From the NCBI RefSeq assembly GCF_947179165.1, contig NC_077244.1, positions 13,336,949 to 13,400,948 of the forward strand: a stretch of 64,000 bases of DNA, written 5' to 3'. Below the pieces are notes generated by a model that searched no databases, was not told the origin of the DNA, and saw only the letters and a program-made list of their open reading frames with translations. The translations under genes were made by a program, and so were the position numbers. Shown here in pieces: positions 58,810 through 64,000 of this stretch; positions within the stretch are counted from its first letter, which is position 1; each line of letters starts with the position of its first letter. The DNA comes from Solanum dulcamara. Lineage: Eukaryota > Streptophyta > Magnoliopsida > Solanales > Solanaceae.

Positions 58810-59200
58810 TAATCCCACTATACCGTATGGCCCTCACAGAGCTCAAGGAGCTCAGTGTGCAGCTCCAGGATTTCTTATGTAAGATATTTGTTCGGCCTAG
58901 TATATCGCCTTGGGGTGCCCCAGTCCTGTTTGTTAAGAAGAAGGACGGTACCATATAGATAAGCATTGATTATAGGTAGTTAAACAAGGTGACAATAAAT
59001 AACCATTACACCATGCCTAGGATTGATGATCTATTTGACTAGCAGTAGGGTGTCGTGGTATTTTCTAAAATTAATTTGAGATTCGGCTACCATCAGTTGA
59101 GGATTAGGGTAGCGGACATCCCTAAGACCGCATTTAGGACTCCTTACGGCCACTAAGTTCCTAGTAATGTCTTTTGGGTTGTGTACTGATGTAGCAGGGT
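58810..59200 (+). pseudogene. Element E reverse-transcriptase fragment
   Basis: Open frame 58740-58958 carries [20 protein letters not shown] and [17 protein letters not shown], then a stop and [56 protein letters not shown] and VMSFGL near 59165-59185. The FIDD catalytic box and all of the thumb are missing; the frame jumps to RNase H. Stops near 58957, 58978, 59039 and 59047. The RT cannot work. Confidence 0.8.
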
Positions 59201-59204
59201 TGGT

Positions 59205-59500
59205 TTATTGCTTATGCATCGAGGCATCTAAAGTTGCATAAGTGCAACTACCCCACTCATGACTTGGAGTTGGCGGCAATAGTTTTTGTGCTTAAGATTT
59301 GGAATCACTACCTGTATGGAGTTCTATGCGAAACATTAATCACAGGAGCCTTCAATATATTATGAGTTAGAGGGATCTTAATTCGAGGTAACCCGCTAGG
59401 TTAAGATCCTGAAGGACTACAAACTCTCTATTCTTTACCATATGGGTAAGGCGAACGTAGTAGCAGATGCCTTAAGTCAGAAAACAGTGAGTATGAGAAG
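59205..59500 (+). pseudogene. Element E RNase H fragment
   Basis: [20 protein letters not shown] then [19 protein letters not shown] (59215-59325), a relic of the [15 protein letters not shown] block near 59345, and a broken [11 protein letters not shown] equivalent near 59450. The first catalytic Asp is deleted with the RT end. Confidence 0.7.
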
Positions 59501-59509
59501 ATAAATTAC

Positions 59510-60240
59510 AGATTATGTGTCGCATTGTTTGAGTTGTCAGTAAGTTAAACCCAAGCATTTGAGACCTGGTGGCGAGCTTTAGATATTACCCATTCCTGAC
59601 TAGAAGTGGGAACGGGTCATTATGGACTTCATTGTGGGGTTGCCTTGCACTTCCTCTGGTCTTGATAGTATTTGGGTTATCGTGGATCGATTGACCAAGC
59701 CAGCACACTTCCTCCCTGTTCATACTTCCTACAATGCTGAGAGGTTGGCCCATATCTATATTCGAGAGGTGATCCATCTTCTTGGTGTTTCTTTCTCTAT
59801 CATCTCATATCGAGGCTTACAGTTCATATCCAGTTTTTAGAGGACTTTTCAGGAGGAGTTGGGTATCATGTCGACCTTAGCATAGCCTTTTACTTGCAGA
59901 CAGATGGCCAGTCAGACTGCATTATTCAGGTTTTTGAGGATATATTACAGGCTTGTGTTATGGATTTTGGGGGTTAGTGGGACCAGTTCTTTCCCTTAGT
60001 GGAGTTTGTATACAACAACAGCTACCACTCCAATATTTATATAGCCCCGTTCGAGGCTTTATATGGTAGGTGTTGTCTCTCTTCAGTTGGTTGGTTTGAG
60101 TCTGCGGAGCCCAGGCCATGTGATACAAACTTGATGCAGGAGGCCTTAGATCATGTGAGGGTGATTCAAGATAGGCTCAAGATAGCTCAGAGTAGACACT
60201 AAAGTTATGCAGATCGAAGGTGTCGGCCGTTGAGATTTGC
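59510..60240 (+). pseudogene. Element E integrase
   Basis: Zinc finger half HCLSCQ*VKPKHLRPGG near 59520; catalytic core 59622-59840 with MDFIVGLPCTSSGLDSIWVI and IVDRLTKPAHFLPVHTSYN. The second catalytic Asp is Tyr (IISYRGLQF). A stop at 59838 and frame changes follow; the Glu-containing DGQ...T block is damaged near 59900. 59999-60202 keeps EFVYNNSYHSNIYIAPFEAL and YGRCCLSSVGWFES. Non-functional. Confidence 0.8.
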
Positions 60241-60249
60241 CATAGGTGA

Positions 60250-60680
60250 AAAATATTCCTCATATCACCCATAAAGGGCGTGATGAGATTCGGGAGGCGG
60301 GGCAAGCTTAGACCCAAGTATATAGGCCCTTTTGAGATTTTGAGGACAATTAGCGAGGTTGCATATAAGTTAGCTTTGCCTTCGCCCTTTTCAACTATTC
60401 ACTCAATTTTTCATATTTTAATGTTGCGCCGACATGTTCCAAATGAGTCCCATGTGATCCAATATGATGCGGTTGATTGGGATGATCGTCTGAGCTATAT
60501 TGAGGAGCTAGATGCCATTTTAGCCAAAGATGTCAAGCAGTTACGAACTAGAGTCATTCATGTAGTTAAGGTCCGTTGGAGGCATCATCCAGTCGAGGAG
60601 GCTACTTGAGAGACCGAGCAGGAGATGCGGGCATAGTTCCCCTGCTTATTTGAGCCTTCAAGTATTTCTTGACTCTTAGT
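60250..60680 (+). pseudogene. Element E integrase C-terminal GPY/F and chromodomain-like tail
   Basis: Open frame 60280-60609: MMRFGRRGKLRPKYIGPFEI with the GPF variant of the GPY/F module, RTISEVAYKLALP, HSIFHILMLRRHVPNESHVI, then RTRVIHVVKVRWRHHPVEEAT, the chromodomain-like end. A TGA at 60607-60609 replaces the usual Trp after ATW-type context. Element A has the same order at residues 500-613 of its ORF. Confidence 0.8.
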
Positions 60681-60721
60681 CTCTTACTTAAGCAGATGAA
60701 AGTTCTTTTAGTAGTGGATGT

Positions 60722-63700
60722 TGTAATATCTCTCCATGTTATTTTGAAATAAAGCATTCATTTCATTGTTAAGATCATTCTTGTAGCGACCCCAAGTCAT
60801 TTATGACTTGCTAGCATTGACTGTTCGATCGCCTAGTTATTCGTTCGAGTTTTAGGCCTGTTTCCCTGTTTTAGAACTTTTATAACTTGAAAAGTTGACT
60901 TCGATTATAACTTTATGTAAACAACCTCAGAACGAGATTTTAATGGTTCCATCAGCTCCGGAATAGCCAAATTAGGCTAGTGGCATGGTCAATACGAGTA
61001 TCGAGGCAATCGGTACGAGCATAGGGTCATTGGGTGTTTTTGCCTTTGAAGTTTGGCCTAGACTTTGGTCAATATTTTTTAAAAATGCACGTAGGTAAAA
61101 ATTCTAACAGTGCAGTTAGTTCTGGAATATTGAGCTTGGTCTAGAATGACCCTTCGCTTATTTCTCGAGGCTTTCGATCTATTCCCGAGTCTTGTTGTGG
61201 AATTTGGAAAAACATAGCACTTGGGTGTGGGACCTACTTTTTTGCTAAAATGACCTCATATGGAAATTTTGAATACGACATTGAGTACAGAACGTCAAAT
61301 TTAGTGGGGTAGCATATCTCATTTGCACGCACGGGGTTCCGAATGAATCCCGAGCACCCCGTCGGAGAATTAGATATGCCAAGTGCATTTTTGCACCAGT
61401 TGAGTCTAGTGTCGTCACTAAAATGACTCGTGGTCACTAAATCGATTGCCGCTAAAGCATTCAAGGGATCGCTAAATTGACTAGGCCCCCTGGCGGGTGT
61501 CGCTAAAGCGACAAGGTCCTAGCTTAAGCGAGGCCCGCCTTTTTGAGGTGGCCGCTTAAGTGATACCTAAGGCTCATTTTAAGATCTAACTCAGTTACTT
61601 CTTATAACTTTGAAGTATAATTTATCTCTCAATATTGAGGCATTTTGGGTGATTCCAAAGGCTAGTTTGTATGGTTTTTCGAGAGGAATCCAGTGGTGTG
61701 TTCATTCAGAATTAGGAGCAAAGGCTTCGTTGGAGGTAATTTACCCTTTTTCCTGTGATTTTAGTAGTTTTTAAGCTTAGGAGAGAAAGTTGATGCATGT
61801 TTGGATTGTAGTTGTTTTGAGGTGTAAATTGTGTTCTTTTTTGGAACACAAGCTTAGGATAGCATTTAGGACCTATTCTTGGAGTCAATTCCATAAGTTA
61901 CAGAGCAGGTCCCACAATTCCCGATTTTGACTCCAAAATTGGCCTGTCTCTAAATTTGATAATTTTAATGTCATAACGATCATATTGACATTGTCATTCC
62001 ATTATTGGTAGCGTGGCAGCGCTCGGTGACCATTTGAAAGGGAAAAGCTCTGGTTCCGTAAGTTGAAGCGCACGCGGTCGGCCTAAAGGTAGGCTACAGT
62101 TTTCCCATCTTTATACTAAGCATGTTTAGGCATTTGTATACTGAATTGTATGAGCTTGGAGGTTTTTGGGAGTAGAGCATGCTGAATTCTTAGAATTCAT
62201 GTCCTAGGCATTATTTTTGGGAAATACTCGAACTGTTAAGGAATGTCTCCTGTCATTGTTGATCATCCATGCCTTGTGAAGTGTTCTATTCCTTTGGTTT
62301 ATGCCTTTGGGATCATGTTGGGCCTAGTCTAGGCATAGACTAGTGATTGTCATAGACTTAATGGTATTGGTGCCGTTAGGCCTTGGAACTTCTCTGACGT
62401 CATTTTGGACACCTTACCTCTATAATGTCCTATTCTGCTATCGGTTCCATATCACTTGGTTCTTAGTTTCAAAAGTCTATTCATCGATTTTGGTTGGATG
62501 TTGTTCTGGCTAGAGTGATTTGTTGATGGCACTCGGATTGGGGGTACTCCCCGTGAAACTCGGTTGGTTGTTGATCCTAATTCTGACCGACACACCTCTA
62601 TTCGTGGTTCAAGCCCCCAATTCACTTCATCGGACAGGGTTCAAGTCCTTGCCTAGGTATAATTGCCTTGGTTCAAGTCCCTGGCCTTACTTAGGCTTGG
62701 TTTAAGTCCACTGCCATTATCATCCTTGGTTCAAGTCCTCAATACTTCCTAAGCTTGGGTTCGAGTCCTTAGGTACTATCACCAGGGTTCGCTTCCTTGG
62801 TATCTTTTGCACGTGGTTCAAGTCCACCATTATCTATCACCTTGGTTTGAGTCCCTGGTCGATTTATCACCTTGGTTCGAGTTATTGGTCGATTTATCAC
62901 CTTGGTTCAAGTACTTGGTCTCTTTTGCACGTGATTCAAGTCTACAATTACCCATACCTTGGTTCAAGTCCTTGGTTACTATCAAATTTTAGTTCAAGTC
63001 CTTGAACCTTTGATAGATCTTCGGTTCAAGTACTTAACTATTTTCATCTTTGGGTTAAGGCTTCAGGATTACGGAATGGTTCGGTTCAAGTCCGCGGGAA
63101 GTTGATGCATTATTGGAATTTCATCGGACCCGTTTGTTTTACCTCAACTATCTCTTCTCTTGTTTGGCTTATGGGAGTCTGTTTAGGTCGTTGCTTTTAG
63201 ACTTGTGCACGAGCGTACTCGTAGGGTTTATGGAAGCCTGGCAGATTTAGTTAGTTTCTCTCTTCCTCTTTGTATATTGAGTACGCTTGTGTACATACCT
63301 ACCTTGACTTCTTGTTCTATCTTTGGTTGTGATTAGTTTCTCGCATTTTATTTTACTTTTGCTTATCCTGTTCAGTCAGCCTATGATGCCTATAGGTACC
63401 TGTTGTTTTGGTACTCATACTACACTCTAGCTCTGTTTTCGTGATGCAGGTTCGAGTACTAACTATCAATATTTATTCGAGCCAGCTGCAACTGTGATCG
63501 GAGATGAGAATGAGCACATAGCATTCTAGATTTGCTCATCTCCCTCTGTACATATATTTTATCTGTGTTTTGCTTTTTGAGACATCCTTGTTTCTGTGGT
63601 CCAATTTTGGGACTTGTACTCATTTTGTAGTAGCTTTGTACATGTGACTTCTAGGTTCTGAGAGGAATCTTTTATTTGTATATATTTTGTTGTGCTTTCG

Positions 63701-63860
63701 CCGTTTATTTGTGTTCTTGTTATTTCATTACTATTTTTAGATTAAACAGTTGGTCTTCTACCCTGACATCCTATTACTCACAGTTTCGGGATATGGATAG
63801 GCTTGCCTACGGGAGGGTCATAGTCGGCACCATCATGATCTGAGAAATCGGATCGTGACA
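60722..63860 (+). repeat. 3' LTR of element E
   Basis: 3139 bp, from TGTAATATCTCTCC to GGATCGTGACA. U3 has CGCTAAAGCGACAAGG-type short repeats (61440-61520). A GGTTCAAGTCC array occupies 62600-63095. The last ~700 bases are absent from the truncated 5' LTR. Confidence 0.9.
62600..63095 (+). repeat. GGTTCAAGTCC array in E 3' LTR (B-box-like)
   Basis: Counterpart of 58255-58720. Exact GGTTCAAGTCC copies recur (for example near 62638, 62669, 62727, 62815, 62960 and 63081), with one GGTTCGAGTCC near 62758 and several one-base variants (GGTTCAAGCCC, GGTTTAAGTCC, GGTTCAAGTAC). The unit context CTTGGTTCAAGTCCTTGG is the same. Confidence 0.85.
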
Positions 63861-63865
63861 TTGAG
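63861..63865 (+). repeat. Target site duplication of element E, right copy
   Basis: TTGAG, identical to 56302-56306. Confidence 0.85.
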
Positions 63866-64000
63866 AACTCATAATGTTTCTTTGTTTAATAATTATCACA
63901 ATGATGACTATTATTATTTTGTCTATTTACGCCCATATTCATATATTCAACCACAAAATTATCTTGATATCTTTCGGACTTTTAATCTATTGCTATCATA
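63861..64000 (-). pseudogene. Ty1/copia relic, upstream continuation
   Basis: Short, broken - strand sequence continuing the relic interrupted by element E. A reading with Asn/His-rich residues (NNNSHHCDNY-like) would suit the end of a copia gag before the zinc knuckle. Too short and decayed to be sure; placed here by the target-duplication logic. Confidence 0.35.

Larger units (their letters stand above)
56307..63860 (+). mobile_element. Element E: deleted Ty3/gypsy chromovirus
   Basis: LTRs in direct orientation and a perfect TTGAG target duplication bound a 7.55 kb element. Two large deletions remove the end of the 5' LTR, the primer site, gag, protease and the start of RT (join near 58808), and the catalytic part of RT (join near 59200). 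RNase H, integrase and the chromodomain-like tail remain as broken frames. Because both outer ends and the target duplication survive, the deletions may have happened after insertion, or a deleted RNA was packaged by a helper. Inserted into the copia relic. Confidence 0.85.

Overview
Plant nuclear DNA, almost certainly from a nightshade (Solanaceae). It is AT-rich, holds no convincing expressed host gene, and is packed with LTR retrotransposons inserted into one another. The Solanaceae call rests on an RTE-type LINE with the TTG-repeat tail known from that family (about 55.2-55.8 kb), on the style of the chromovirus gag/pol relics, and on very long LTRs (1.7-3.4 kb) of Tekay/Del type. Species cannot be decided from sequence alone. 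I name the elements A-G for convenience; these are not database names.

Layout. 1-13.7 kb: LTR stack. LTR A' (+, 1-2113) lies in LTR B' (-, to 4992). Then comes a 3.7 kb non-coding, purine-rich block ending in a polypurine tract and the 3.4 kb LTR B (+, 8754-12198), then part of LTR G (-, 12199-13671). 13.7-20.8 kb: element F, a decayed Ty3/gypsy copy on the - strand, which splits LTR G (the rest of G is 20794-21033). 21-32 kb: older sequence with an Athila-type fragment, a MULE-type transposase N-terminus, a six-copy array of about 370 bp units, a four-copy 83 bp array, two unrecognised - strand ORFs, and a plant 'transposon protein' relic. 32.1-37.1 kb: element D (+), 5' LTR to mid reverse transcriptase, truncated. 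38.0-53.3 kb: element C (+), Athila-like, with gag but no pol. Element A (-, 41291-51102) sits inside C. 53.3-64.0 kb: Ty1/copia relic (-), split by a 5'-truncated RTE LINE (55233-55782) and by element E (+, 56307-63860).

Element A is the best preserved. It has a perfect 5 bp target duplication (GTAAC), closely matching LTRs, an initiator-Met-tRNA primer site, a polypurine tract, and gag-PR-RT-RNase H-integrase-chromodomain-like tail in order. Four in-frame stops and one frameshift break it. Its 5' LTR carries a poly(A)-tailed non-LTR insertion, the youngest event visible there. Perfect target duplications also date E into the copia relic (TTGAG) and the LINE into the same relic (10 bp).

Items most worth a second look: (1) both LTRs of E hold a dense array of a motif identical in form to the RNA polymerase III B box; (2) a splice-donor-like motif recurs at the end of the leader of nearly every chromovirus LTR here, and in A it lies inside a 63 bp segment missing from the 3' LTR; (3) a 370 bp tandem array with a built-in hairpin sits in the MULE-like region; (4) a 213 bp segment of unknown origin interrupts LTR D. 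I found no tRNA or rRNA gene, no CRISPR array and no bacterial-style system.
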